DNA from: Acidimicrobiia bacterium
GTDB lineage: Bacteria > Actinomycetota > Acidimicrobiia > IMCC26256 > PALSA-610
DNA: 64,000 bases
Reading direction: 5' to 3'
Assembly (NCBI GenBank): GCA_036271555.1
Contig: DATBAK010000002.1
Coordinates: 1 to 64,000 of the forward strand
Within the stretch, counting starts at the first letter, position 1. The number at the start of each line of letters is the position of its first letter. The notes beneath the pieces were generated by a model that searched no databases, was not told where the DNA came from, and saw nothing but the letters and a program-made list of their open reading frames with translations. Positions 8,197-16,594 of this stretch are shown here, piece after piece. The position numbers were made by a program, and so were the translations under genes.

Positions 8197-9125
8197 TGCT
8201 GTCCGCGATCTTCGTGCGTGATCTCGAGGAACGCCTCTTCGAGCGTGCGCTCGACCGGGCTCAGCTCGGCGAGGTAGATCGACGCCGCCGCGAGCGCGCG
8301 CGTCACCTCGTGCGCGCGATCGGAAGTGACCTCGACGACGAGCCGGCCGCGCTCGTCGTGTGTGCCGCGGAACCCCGCCGCGCTGAGCGCGTCGACCGCG
8401 TTCGAGAGCTCCTGCGGCCCGCCGGGGATGGCGACGCGGAAGCGGGCGACGGTTCCCTGCAACAGCTCGTGCACGGTGCCCGACGCGATCGTGCGGCCGT
8501 GCGCCACGATCGCGACGCGGTCACACGTCTGCTGCACCTCGGCCAGCAGGTGACTCGACACGAAGACGGTGCGCCCCTGCCCGGCGAGCTCCCGCAACAG
8601 GGTGCGCATCTCGAGGATGCCCTCGGGGTCGAGCCCGTTCGCCGGCTCGTCGAGGATCAAGAGCTCGGGCTCCTTCAACAGCACCGCGGCGACCCCGAGC
8701 CGCTGCTTCATGCCGAGTGAGTAGGTCGCGAACCGCGAGTCGGCGCGCGGCGCCAGGCCGACGGTCTCGAGCACCGAGTCGACCCGCGAGCGCGGGAACT
8801 TGCGGCTGCGCGCGAGCAGCTCGAGATTGCGGCGCCCGCTGAAGCCCGGGAAGAAGAGCGGCTGCTCCACGAGGGCGCCCACGCGGTCGATGATCTTCGG
8901 CAGGGCCTTCGGGATCTCGGCGCCGAGCACGCGCATCGTCCCGCCGTTGGCGACGAGATGGCCGACGACCGCGCGGATCGTCGTCGTCTTCCCCGCACCG
9001 TTGGCGCCGAGGAACCCGAAGACGCCGCCCTCGGGCACCTCGAGATCGAGCCCGTCGAGCGCCTTCACGGCGCCCCGCGAGCTCCGATACTCCTTGACGA
9101 GCCCCCGGGCTTCGATCGCCGCCAC
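8193..9125 (-). CDS. ABC transporter ATP-binding protein
   Basis: A 310-residue ATPase of the DrrA/CcmA-like type. Walker A is GANGAGKTTTI, the signature is YSLGMKQRLGVA, Walker B is LLILDEPANGLDPEG, and the H-loop is FVSSHLL. The C-terminal extension of about 80 residues (VARFRVAIPGGPQELSN onward) is the accessory domain common in ABC-2 ATPases. Partner is the overlapping permease. Start GTG at 9125 has no Shine-Dalgarno but a CAGGGT box 7 bases upstream. Confidence 0.93.
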   Translation of the reverse strand: MAAIEARGLVKEYRSSRGAVKALDGLDLEVPEGGVFGFLGANGAGKTTTIRAVVGHLVANGGTMRVLGAEIPKALPKIIDRVGALVEQPLFFPGFSGRRNLELLARSRKFPRSRVDSVLETVGLAPRADSRFATYSLGMKQRLGVAAVLLKEPELLILDEPANGLDPEGILEMRTLLRELAGQGRTVFVSSHLLAEVQQTCDRVAIVAHGRTIASGTVHELLQGTVARFRVAIPGGPQELSNAVDALSAAGFRGTHDERGRLVVEVTSDRAHEVTRALAAASIYLAELSPVERTLEEAFLEITHEDRGQQ

Positions 9126-9132
9126 GGGCGAA

Positions 9133-9138
9133 ACCCTG
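9133..9138 (-). promoter_or_regulatory. Possible leaderless -10 box for the ABC exporter operon
   Basis: CAGGGT on the minus strand lies 7 bases before GTG 9125. It differs from the TANNNT boxes elsewhere by C at the first position. Confidence 0.35.
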
Positions 9139-9259
9139 GCACGTCGCGACGCGACGAGCGTGTACCCACGGTCCGGACGGGCCGGCGGGCAGTTCGACGT
9201 TGGCGGGCCGCGCGGGCCAGAATCGTCGGCCGACTTCGTGCGATGAGGAGACCTCCGAC

Positions 9260-10036
9260 GTGAACGTCGTCGTCTGTGTGAAGCAGATTCCCGATCCCGC
9301 GGTGCCCGGTGCGCTCGACGCGGATCACACGTTGAAGCGCGAGGGCAAGCTCGTGCTCGACGAGTCCGACAGCTACGGCGTCGAGATGGCGCTGCAACTC
9401 GTCGACGCCGCGGGCGGCGGTGAGGTCACGCTCGTCTCGATGGCACCGAACAACGAGGTGTCGGGACTGCGCACCGCGCTCGCGATGGGCGCGGCGAAGG
9501 CCGTGCTCGTCTCCGATCCCGCGTGCGAGGGCACCGACGCGCTCGGCACCGCGAAGGTGATCGCGAAGTGCGTCGAGCGTCTCGGCGACACCGACCTCGT
9601 GCTCACCGCGACCGAGTCGACCGACGGGTACACCGGCACGATCCCCGGGCAGGTCGCGGAGATCCTCGGTTGGCCCGCGCTCACGTTCTCGAAGCACGTC
9701 GAGATCGCCGACGGCAAGGCGAAGGTGCAGCGCCAGACCGAAGCGGGCTACGACGTCGTCGAGGCGTCGCTCCCCGCGGTCGTGAGCGTGACGGCCGGTG
9801 TGGTCGAGCCGCGTTACCCCTCGTTCAAGGGGATCATGGCCGCGAAGAACAAGCCGGTGGACCAGGTCACCGCGAGCGACCTCGGTCTCGGTGACCAGGT
9901 CGGCTGGGCCGGCGCGCGCCAGGAGATCACGAACGTCGAGCCTGCGCCCGCGCGCCAGGCCGGCGAGAAGTTCGAGGACGACGGCACCGGCTTCGAGAAG
10001 GTCGTCGCGTTCCTCGAGAAGCTCAAGGTCATCTGA
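9260..10036 (+). CDS. etfB: Electron transfer flavoprotein beta subunit
   Basis: A 258-residue ETF beta subunit, carrying electrons from acyl-CoA dehydrogenases to the ETF:quinone oxidoreductase. GTG at 9260 has GAGGAG upstream and gives VNVVVCVKQIPDPAVPGALD, the family N-terminus. The AMP-binding region LVLTATESTDGYTGTIPGQV and a long, hydrophilic C-terminal tail that wraps the alpha subunit are present. It is followed 35 bases later by etfA, the usual actinobacterial order. Confidence 0.97.
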   Translation: MNVVVCVKQIPDPAVPGALDADHTLKREGKLVLDESDSYGVEMALQLVDAAGGGEVTLVSMAPNNEVSGLRTALAMGAAKAVLVSDPACEGTDALGTAKVIAKCVERLGDTDLVLTATESTDGYTGTIPGQVAEILGWPALTFSKHVEIADGKAKVQRQTEAGYDVVEASLPAVVSVTAGVVEPRYPSFKGIMAAKNKPVDQVTASDLGLGDQVGWAGARQEITNVEPAPARQAGEKFEDDGTGFEKVVAFLEKLKVI

Positions 10037-10071
10037 TCGACGCTGCGAACGACGAAGGGATATCGACTCCG

Positions 10072-11040
10072 ATGACGCTCTCGAAGGTCTGGGTCTTCGC
10101 CGAGACCGCGGGTGACAAGGTGACCTCGGCGACGCTCGAGCTCCTCACGAAGGCGCGTGAGCTCGGTTCGACGGTCGAGGTCGTGTACGCGGGCGACGAC
10201 GCGACCGCGGTCGCGACGCAGGTGGGCGAGTACGGCGCGACGAAGGTCTTCCACGTCGACCCCGCGGGCGCGTTGCCCGGCGCGGTCGCGGGTGTCGCGA
10301 TCGCCGGTCTCGTCTCCGAGCACCAGCCCGACGCGGTGCTGTTCGTCCAGAGCTACGACGGCCGCGACGCGCTCGCGCGCCTCTCCGTGCGGCTCGACGT
10401 GCCGGTGTTCACCAACGGAATGAGCCTCTCGCTCGCCGGCGACGACGTGCAGTTCGGCACCGCGATCTTCGGTGGCACGGTGAACGTCGACGCGAAGTCG
10501 AAGGCCGGCAAGCCGGCGCTCGTCGCGATCCGGCCGAAGTCGTTCGCGGCCGAGGCGTCCGGCGGCGGCGCGGCGGAAGTCGTCGAAGTCGGCGCGGTCG
10601 ACGCGGGGCGCGCGGCCGAAGCCAAGGTGCTCGAGCGCTTCGAAGAGGAGCAGACGGGCCCGAAGCTCGAGGAAGCGGCGGTCGTCGTCTCCGGCGGACG
10701 CGGCCTCGGCGCCGCCGAGAACTACAAGCCGCTCGTCGAGGAGCTCGCGAAGCTGCTCAAGGGCGCGTTCGGCGCGTCGCGCGCGATCGTCGACGCGGGC
10801 TGGGTGCCGTACGCGTTGCAGGTCGGTCAGACCGGCAAGACGGTCAAGCCGAAGGTCTACATCGCGATCGGCATCTCCGGCGCGACGCAGCACCTCGTCG
10901 GGATGAAGAACAGCGACAACATCATCGCGATCAACAAGGACTCGGAGGCGCCGATCTTCGGTGTCGCCGACCTCGGCATCGTCGGTGACGCGCACAAGGT
11001 CGTCCCCGCGCTCATCGAGGCCATCAAGGCACACGGCTAG
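10072..11040 (+). CDS. etfA: Electron transfer flavoprotein alpha subunit
   Basis: A 322-residue FAD-binding partner of EtfB. The N-terminal half begins LSKVWVFAETAGDKVTSATL. The C-terminal FAD domain is nearly canonical: VVSGGRGLGAAENYKPLVEE, VDAGWVPYALQVGQTGKTV, IAIGISGATQHLVGM and IIAINKDSEAPIFGVADLGI. Length is normal. The gene lies 35 bases after etfB; AAGGGA precedes the ATG. The pair most likely serves the acyl-CoA dehydrogenase at 1.6-2.8 kb and others outside the window. Confidence 0.97.
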   Translation: MTLSKVWVFAETAGDKVTSATLELLTKARELGSTVEVVYAGDDATAVATQVGEYGATKVFHVDPAGALPGAVAGVAIAGLVSEHQPDAVLFVQSYDGRDALARLSVRLDVPVFTNGMSLSLAGDDVQFGTAIFGGTVNVDAKSKAGKPALVAIRPKSFAAEASGGGAAEVVEVGAVDAGRAAEAKVLERFEEEQTGPKLEEAAVVVSGGRGLGAAENYKPLVEELAKLLKGAFGASRAIVDAGWVPYALQVGQTGKTVKPKVYIAIGISGATQHLVGMKNSDNIIAINKDSEAPIFGVADLGIVGDAHKVVPALIEAIKAHG

Positions 11041-11063
11041 CCCCGCGCCACGCCCGGTGGCGG

Positions 11064-11069
11064 TAGGTT
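11064..11069 (+). promoter_or_regulatory. Leaderless -10 box for the metallophosphoesterase
   Basis: TAGGTT lies 6 bases before GTG 11076. There is no Shine-Dalgarno in the 35-base gap after etfA, so this spacing suggests transcription begins at the start codon. Confidence 0.5.
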
Positions 11070-11075
11070 CGCGCC

Positions 11076-12575
11076 GTGCCGGGCTGCGATTTCACGCGTC
11101 GAGACCTCCTGCGCTGGACCGCGGTGGGGGCGGCTTCGCCCCTGCTCATGCAGCGGCTCCATTTCCTGAGCGGGGTCGCCGCGGCCGCGCCCAAGCGCGG
11201 CGCGATCACGCCGGTGAACCTCGAGCTCGTGACGCTCGCCGAGGACCGCGCCGTCATCACCTGGTACACGGGCCTCACCGGGACCGACGACGGCCTCGGG
11301 CGGATGGTGCCCGCGCCGACGCACGGTGAGGTGCACTGGGGCACGCATCCGGGGCGGCTGAACCACGTCGCGGGCAGCTTCCAGGACGACACGCCGTATC
11401 ACTACGTCGAGATCGACGGCCTCGAGCCCGGGCGCACGTACTACTACCGCGCCTGGTCGAACGGGCAGCCCGCGCTGCCGACGCAGTTCACGCTGATCGA
11501 CGGCAACGCGGTCGGCACGTCCGACTTCGGGATCGCGTCCGGCGGTCCGTACAGCTTCACGACGCCGCAGCCGCCGCCCGGCTCGTTCCTCTTCTCGATC
11601 GTGCTCTGCAACGACCTGCACATGGGCGAGCTCACCGCCGGACTCCTCGGCGGCACGAGCATCCCCGGCATCCAGCAGGAGCCCGGCCTCCCGAAGTACA
11701 CGCAGGTGATGCTCGCCGCGCTCGTGCAGGACGCGAGCCGGCTCAATGCCGACTACCTGCTCGCCGCGGGCGACATCTCGGCCGAGGCGGTGCCGCACGA
11801 TCTGAGTCATGCCGGGCAGCTGCTCGGCAAGTTCGGGAAGTACGGGAGCGACTATCTCGTCGTGCGCGGCAACCACGATCGCGCGCACGTCGGCGATCCG
11901 TACGCGAACTGCCGGGTCGGGCAGTGGCAGGGCAACGACTGCTTCCACGACCGGTTCTTCCCGGGCGACCAACCGACGTACTTCAGCCGCGACCTGCGCG
12001 GGCTGCGCGTCGTCGGCATCGACACCTACGACAAGCCCGGAGACGGCGGCGACGCGGGCGCGCTCTCGCCGGATCAATACGAGTGGTTCCGCAGTGAGCT
12101 CGCGACGCACCGCAACCAGCCGACGTTGGTGTTCGGCCATCATCCGCTCGTCGTCGAGGAGTCACCGTTCCCGGTCTCGGCGAGCAACACGCTCGACCCG
12201 ACGCAGGCGACGACGATCCTCCAGGACTACGACGCGATGCCGGGCATGTTCCTGCACCACGCCGGCCACACGCATCGCAACCACCGCACGATCAGCCCGC
12301 TCGCGCCGAGCGTCACGCACCAGGAGATCGCGGCGGGCAAGGAGTATCCGGGCGGCTTCTCGCTGCTGCGGCTGCACACCGGCGGCTTCGCGCTGAACTT
12401 CTACAAGACGCGGACCGATCTCGCGCGGCGATGGAGCGAACGGAGTCGGCAGGAGATCGCCGGGCTGTGGCCGCAGTTCGCGCTCGGCAACCACGTGTCG
12501 GATCGCAACACCGTCGTGGCCCACGACCTGTCGGACCTGAAGCGCGTGCGGGACGAGGAACCGGCGCATGCCTGA
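11076..12575 (+). CDS. Tat-exported metallophosphoesterase (purple-acid-phosphatase-like)
   Basis: A 499-residue calcineurin-like phosphoesterase. The first 37 residues look like a twin-arginine signal (DFTRRDLLRWTAVGAASPLL, then an AAAA cleavage region), predicting export of the folded metalloenzyme. A fibronectin-like N-terminal domain follows (VNLELVTLAEDRAVITWYTG and LEPGRTYYYRAWSNG). The metal motifs come in order: NDLHMGEL, AAGDISAE, VRGNHDRAH, VFGHHPL and HHAGHTHRNH. Substrate is unknown; phosphomonoesters or phosphodiesters are both possible. Its end overlaps the DUF2237 gene by 8 bases. Confidence 0.88.
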   Translation: MPGCDFTRRDLLRWTAVGAASPLLMQRLHFLSGVAAAAPKRGAITPVNLELVTLAEDRAVITWYTGLTGTDDGLGRMVPAPTHGEVHWGTHPGRLNHVAGSFQDDTPYHYVEIDGLEPGRTYYYRAWSNGQPALPTQFTLIDGNAVGTSDFGIASGGPYSFTTPQPPPGSFLFSIVLCNDLHMGELTAGLLGGTSIPGIQQEPGLPKYTQVMLAALVQDASRLNADYLLAAGDISAEAVPHDLSHAGQLLGKFGKYGSDYLVVRGNHDRAHVGDPYANCRVGQWQGNDCFHDRFFPGDQPTYFSRDLRGLRVVGIDTYDKPGDGGDAGALSPDQYEWFRSELATHRNQPTLVFGHHPLVVEESPFPVSASNTLDPTQATTILQDYDAMPGMFLHHAGHTHRNHRTISPLAPSVTHQEIAAGKEYPGGFSLLRLHTGGFALNFYKTRTDLARRWSERSRQEIAGLWPQFALGNHVSDRNTVVAHDLSDLKRVRDEEPAHA

Positions 12576-12960
12576 GCGCAACGTGATCGGCGGCGACCTG
12601 GAGCCGTGCGGAACCGAGCCGCTCACCGGCTTCTACCGCGACGGTTGCTGCAACACCGGACCGGAGGATCTCGGCAGCCACACGATCTGCGCGGTCGTGA
12701 GCGCCGAGTTCCTCGAGCATCAACGCAGCATCGGCAACGACCTCATCACGCCGATGCCGCAATACCGCTTTCCCGGCCTCGTGCCCGGTGACCGGTGGTG
12801 CGTCACCGCCGCGAACTGGTTGCGCGCGCACCTCGACGGCGCGGCCGCGCCGGTCGTGCTCGCGTCGACACACGAGCGCGCGCTCGAGATCGTTCCGCTC
12901 GGCGTGCTGCAGCAGCACGCGGTCGACGTGCCCGAGAGCCCCGGCGCGCTCGACGGCTGA
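12568..12960 (+). CDS. DUF2237 family protein
   Basis: A 130-residue conserved protein of unknown function. The match to DUF2237 is strong along the whole length: NVIGGDLEPCGTEPLTGFYR, DGCCNTGPEDLGSHTICAVV, LIGNDL-type TPMPQYRFPGLVPGDRWCVT and a C-terminal AAPVVLASTHERALEIVPL. Conserved cysteines occur near the N-terminus. The start overlaps the phosphoesterase stop by 8 bases, so translation is probably coupled. Confidence 0.85.
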   Translation: MPERNVIGGDLEPCGTEPLTGFYRDGCCNTGPEDLGSHTICAVVSAEFLEHQRSIGNDLITPMPQYRFPGLVPGDRWCVTAANWLRAHLDGAAAPVVLASTHERALEIVPLGVLQQHAVDVPESPGALDG

Positions 12961-12961
12961 G

Positions 12962-13684
12962 TCAGCCCGGCCGGCGCGGCGGGTACGGGCTCGGGTCGAT
13001 GAAGTCGTCGGAGCGACATGCGAGCACCTCGACGTCGGTGCTCGCGACCAGCGCGTCGATCGCGTCGGCGCTCGCGCCGACGTAGGAGCAGTACCCGTCG
13101 ACATCGGTCGCGACGAACCACGCGCGATCCGCCGGCCACCACGCGGTCGGCGACTGGAACCAGCCATCCCTCGATTCGACCGCGATCGCCGCAGTGATCG
13201 GCCCGCGGAAGACGTAGCAATCGCGGTGCTCGAGCCCGAGCTGGGGCTTGCGCTCGGTCTTGAGCTGCTGGATCTCTGACCATCCGTAGCCGACCCACAG
13301 CGCGAAGAAGCAGTCCTCGGGCGTCGCCGTGAAGCCGGCGAGGATCGTCGCGAGCGCGGCGCAGACGGATCGCGGCAGCGAGCCGTCGTCGGGCTGGTGC
13401 CACGGCGGCGGGAGCGTCGAGTGCCGGACGAAGTCGTCGGACAGGCCGACGAGCTCGTTGAACCGAATGTCGGAGTCCAACGCTCGCCCCGCGTACTGCG
13501 ACCAGCGGACCGAGCCCGTGTCGTCACGAAGCGGATGCAGGATGCGGCCGTGCGCGGCGAACGCGGCGGGCACGAGCGACGCGATCCGCAACGGAAGTGG
13601 GTGCCAGGGCCGCAGCGCGAACCGCACCCACACCACGGCGTGGGGATCGTCGTTCCAGTGCAAACCCGGGAAGGCCGCGACCAT
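12962..13684 (-). CDS. Conserved hypothetical protein
   Basis: A 240-residue protein not recognised as a named family. It is rich in aromatic residues (LHWNDDPHAVVWVRFALRPW, FFALWVGYGWSEIQQL, DGWFQSPTAWWPADRAWFVA) and ends in a low-complexity proline/arginine tail. No signal peptide or membrane segment is visible, suggesting a soluble cytoplasmic protein. ATG at 13684 overlaps the stop of the DUF429 gene by one base (TGATG), so the two are translationally coupled and may work together. Function is unknown. Confidence 0.7.
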   Translation of the reverse strand: MVAAFPGLHWNDDPHAVVWVRFALRPWHPLPLRIASLVPAAFAAHGRILHPLRDDTGSVRWSQYAGRALDSDIRFNELVGLSDDFVRHSTLPPPWHQPDDGSLPRSVCAALATILAGFTATPEDCFFALWVGYGWSEIQQLKTERKPQLGLEHRDCYVFRGPITAAIAVESRDGWFQSPTAWWPADRAWFVATDVDGYCSYVGASADAIDALVASTDVEVLACRSDDFIDPSPYPPRRPG

Positions 13685-14454
13685 CAGGCGATCGCACCTT
13701 CGATCGCGGTGATCGGGTCGCGCGCCGATTCGAGTGCGCGCAGCTCGACGCGTCGCTCCCACATCGCGAGCGCGCTCACGACGGCGTCGAAGGCGTCGTC
13801 GGTCGCGATCGCGGCTTCGCGCTCGCGCGCACCGAGCACATCGGCTCCGAACCGTTCGAGGTGACCGGCGCGACCCTCGGCGTCGTTCGTCGCGACCTTC
13901 GCGTAGAGCGACGGGTAGACCTCGAACACCGCGCGATCGCCCATGGCGTCGAAGGGCCACACCGCGATCCCGTCGGCGCGCAGTCGCGCGAGCCCGGGCA
14001 TGCCGCGCAGCGAGCCGGTCGCGACCGCGCCCGCGCCACGAAGTTGGAAGATCGACTTCGGCTGCCGGCCCTGCGCGCGCAACTGCGCCTCACACACGCG
14101 GAAGCGCGCGTCGACGGGGATCCCGCACCGCGTGCCCGCGGGGCCCCAGAACGGCCGTGGGCAATCGCGCAACCACGTCTCACCGTGCGCGGCGACGAGC
14201 GCCCACACGTCGTCGACCGTCGCGCACGCGTGCTCTCGCGCGAACCAGGCCGGGACCGAGAACGAGAAGTCGAGGCCGACGAGCGCGGGCCGGTTCACGT
14301 CTCGCAGCGCGTCGAACACCTCGGCGCGCGTCCGTCCGCCGCGCACCTCCACGACGCGGCCGTCGCGCACGGTCGCGGCGACGATGCGGGCCTGCTGTCC
14401 GCGCGGGGTCCGATCGCCCGACCAGTCGATCGCGATGCAGAGCGGGTCGACCAC
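13684..14454 (-). CDS. DUF429 domain protein (predicted RNase H-like fold)
   Basis: A 256-residue protein. The N-terminal strand CIAIDWSGDRTPRG, then RIVAATVRDGRVVEVRGG and VGLDFSFSVPAWFAREH, carry the acidic positions expected of DUF429, a family placed in the RNase H-like clan on fold grounds. Later acidic segments (AIATDDAFDAVVSALAMWE) fit the last catalytic helix of that fold. No activity has been shown that can be assigned here. Start GTG 14454 lacks a Shine-Dalgarno; a TACGGT box lies 7 bases upstream and overlaps that of the divergent gene. Confidence 0.75.
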   Translation of the reverse strand: MVDPLCIAIDWSGDRTPRGQQARIVAATVRDGRVVEVRGGRTRAEVFDALRDVNRPALVGLDFSFSVPAWFAREHACATVDDVWALVAAHGETWLRDCPRPFWGPAGTRCGIPVDARFRVCEAQLRAQGRQPKSIFQLRGAGAVATGSLRGMPGLARLRADGIAVWPFDAMGDRAVFEVYPSLYAKVATNDAEGRAGHLERFGADVLGAREREAAIATDDAFDAVVSALAMWERRVELRALESARDPITAIEGAIA

Positions 14455-14461
14455 GGTGCCG

Positions 14462-14467
14462 ACCGTA
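14462..14467 (-). promoter_or_regulatory. Leaderless -10 box for the DUF429 gene
   Basis: TACGGT on the minus strand, 7 bases before GTG 14454. It shares the central TA with the plus-strand box at 14466-14471. Confidence 0.5.
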
Positions 14468-14471
14468 GGCT
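14466..14471 (+). promoter_or_regulatory. Leaderless -10 box for the deoxyribosyltransferase gene
   Basis: TAGGCT, 6 bases before ATG 14478. The 23-base gap between the two divergent genes has room for little else. Confidence 0.5.
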
Positions 14472-14477
14472 CTGCCG

Positions 14478-14978
14478 ATGGCGTCGCGCCCGAAGGTGTA
14501 CGTGGCCGGTCCGCTCGGCTTCAGCGAGTCCGGCCGGCGTTATCACGAGTCCGTGGTGCTGCCCGCGCTCGTCGACGCGGGGTTCGAACCGCTCGACCCG
14601 TGGGTGCTCGAAGCCGCCGAGCTCGCAGTGTTCGCGCTCGAACGCGGTCATCGCGACCGCATCGCACGCCTGCCCGACGTGAATCGCGCGATCGGCGCGC
14701 GCAACGCGGAGCTCATCCGCGCCGCATCGTGTGTGCTCGCGATCCTCGACGGCTCCGATGTCGACAGCGGGACCGCCGCGGAGATCGGCTACGCGGCCGC
14801 GCGGTCGCGCCCCGTGGTCGGCCTCCGCACCGATCTGAGGCCGGGCGGTGACAACGAAGCGACGACGGTGAACCTGCAGGTCGAGTGGTTCGTCGAGTCG
14901 ACCGGCGGAACGATCTGCACGACGCTCGACCGCGCGATCCAAGCGCTGACCCGGCTCGTCGCGGCCGGCGGAAACTGA
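14478..14978 (+). CDS. Nucleoside 2-deoxyribosyltransferase family protein
   Basis: A 166-residue protein that would exchange bases on, or hydrolyse, 2-deoxynucleosides. It begins KVYVAGPLGFSESGRRYHES, the family's opening strand and loop, and carries RNAELIRAASCVLAILDGSD followed by VDSGTAAEIGYAAARSRPVV, matching the catalytic Asp/Glu region (the Glu in GTAAEIGYA). Length is normal. The C-terminal third keeps VNLQVEWFVESTGG. It is divergent from the DUF429 gene with a 23-base gap. Confidence 0.85.
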   Translation: MASRPKVYVAGPLGFSESGRRYHESVVLPALVDAGFEPLDPWVLEAAELAVFALERGHRDRIARLPDVNRAIGARNAELIRAASCVLAILDGSDVDSGTAAEIGYAAARSRPVVGLRTDLRPGGDNEATTVNLQVEWFVESTGGTICTTLDRAIQALTRLVAAGGN

Positions 14979-15017
14979 GTGGCAGCGCACGACCGCGGCG
15001 GGCGAGGATCGGCGGCG

Positions 15018-15785
15018 ATGGAATCCGAGGTCCTGGTCGCGCGCGGGCTCGTGAAGGATTTCAAACGCGCGCGGGCGGTCGACGGCGTCGACCTCGTCGT
15101 GCACGCGGGGGAACGACTCGGGCTGCTCGGCCCCAACGGCGCGGGCAAGACCACCACGCTGCTGATGATCCTCGGGGTGATCACGCCCGACATCGGGACG
15201 ATCGAGGTGTGCGGCTTCCGCATGGATCGTCAGCGCAGTCGCGCCGCCGCGCAGATCGGGTTCGCGGCCGGCTACTTGCCGCTCGCAGAACGCATGCGCG
15301 TGCGCGAGTACCTCCGGTTGTACGCGCAGCTCTACGGCATCGCCGACCCGACGCCGCAGATCGAGGAAGGCCTCGAACGCTTCCGCATCCCGCACCTCGC
15401 CGAGGCAATGGGCAACGAGCTGTCGTCGGGGCAGCGCACGCTCGTCGGCATCGTGCGCGCGATGCTGCACCGGCCCCGGCTGCTCGTGCTCGACGAGCCG
15501 ACCGCGTCGCTCGACCCCGACGTCGCCGGGCGCGTGCGCGACGGCCTTCGACAGTTCAGCGACGAAGACGGCACCGCGCTGCTCATCACGAGCCACGACA
15601 TGAACGAGGTCGCGAAGGTGTGCGATCGCGTCGTGTTCCTGTCGCACGGGCGCATCGTCGCCGACGGCACGCCCGACGAGATCGCCGAGCACTACGGGCA
15701 CGGTGACCTCGAAGGCGTGTTCCTCGAGCTCGCGCAGCAACGCCACGACATCCACGACGCGCAACAGACGGATCATCCGCTATGA
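15018..15785 (+). CDS. ABC transporter ATP-binding protein
   Basis: A 255-residue ATPase. Walker A is GPNGAGKTTTLL, the signature LSSGQRTLVGIVRAM, Walker B LLVLDEPTASLDPD and the switch ITSHDMNEV. ATG at 15018 (MESEVLVARGLVKDF) is preferred over GTG 14979, which would add 13 non-conserved residues; GAGGA lies 10 bases before the ATG. It overlaps the downstream permease by 4 bases and with it makes an ABC-2 exporter of the lipid/drug/polysaccharide type. It is 39 bases after the deoxyribosyltransferase stop. Confidence 0.92.
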   Translation: MESEVLVARGLVKDFKRARAVDGVDLVVHAGERLGLLGPNGAGKTTTLLMILGVITPDIGTIEVCGFRMDRQRSRAAAQIGFAAGYLPLAERMRVREYLRLYAQLYGIADPTPQIEEGLERFRIPHLAEAMGNELSSGQRTLVGIVRAMLHRPRLLVLDEPTASLDPDVAGRVRDGLRQFSDEDGTALLITSHDMNEVAKVCDRVVFLSHGRIVADGTPDEIAEHYGHGDLEGVFLELAQQRHDIHDAQQTDHPL

Positions 15786-16594
15786 GTACCGACTCGCGTT
15801 CCCTCGCCTCACTCCGCATGCGCGCGATCGCGCGCCGCCACGCGTACGTGATGGTGCGTAACCCGCACCGCCTCTTCGACGTGAGCCTCTGGCCGCTCGT
15901 CGACGTGCTGCTGTTCGGCTCGCTCGGCGCCTACGTCGGCACCGCGAACGTGAGCGGTCCGCAACGAGCCGCGGCCTACCTCACCGCCGGCATCATCATG
16001 TGGCACGTCGTGTACCAATCGCAGATCGCGCTCAGCACCGGTCTGCTGGAAGAGACCTGGACGCGCAACCTGCTCAACCTCATGGTGACCCCGCTCACCG
16101 AGATCGAGTACGTCGCCGGCGTCGCGCTCTTCGGCATGGTGAAGATGGTGATCGGGCTGAGCGTGATGGTGCTCGCCGCGCTCGCGTTCTTCAGCTTCCA
16201 CGCGTGGTCGCTCGGCTTCGGCCTGATCCCCGTCGCCGCGGTGCTACTCGTCGTCGGGTGGGCGATCTCGCTCTTCGTCATGGGCATCGTGCTGCGCTTC
16301 GGAACCGGGGCCGAAGCGCTCGCGTGGGGGATCATGTTCGTGGTCATGCCGCTCTCGGGCGTCTTCTATCCGGTAAGCGCGCTGCCCGCGTTCTTGCACC
16401 CGGTCGCGCTCGCGCTGCCGACGACGCACGCGTTCATCGCGCTACGCGGGCTCGTCAACGGCAACGGCCTCGACGGCGGTCAGCTCGTGCTCGGTGCGAT
16501 CAGCGCGGTCGTGCTGCTCGCGCTCGGCTTCGCATTCGTCACGCACATGCTGACGGTCTTCCGCAAGCGCGGCCTCGTCACGCGCTACAGCTGA
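15782..16594 (+). CDS. ABC-2 type transporter permease
   Basis: A 270-residue six-helix permease. Helices include FDVSLWPLVDVLLFGSLGAY, AAAYLTAGIIMWHVVYQSQI, VAGVALFGMVKMVIGLSVMV and a pair around LIPVAAVLLVVGWAISLFVM. The sequence GIMFVVMPLSGVFYPVSALP is the conserved ABC-2 loop before the last helices. Translation is coupled to the ATPase by ATGA. The 3' end overlaps the convergent exonuclease III gene by 10 bases. Confidence 0.9.
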   Translation: MSTDSRSLASLRMRAIARRHAYVMVRNPHRLFDVSLWPLVDVLLFGSLGAYVGTANVSGPQRAAAYLTAGIIMWHVVYQSQIALSTGLLEETWTRNLLNLMVTPLTEIEYVAGVALFGMVKMVIGLSVMVLAALAFFSFHAWSLGFGLIPVAAVLLVVGWAISLFVMGIVLRFGTGAEALAWGIMFVVMPLSGVFYPVSALPAFLHPVALALPTTHAFIALRGLVNGNGLDGGQLVLGAISAVVLLALGFAFVTHMLTVFRKRGLVTRYS

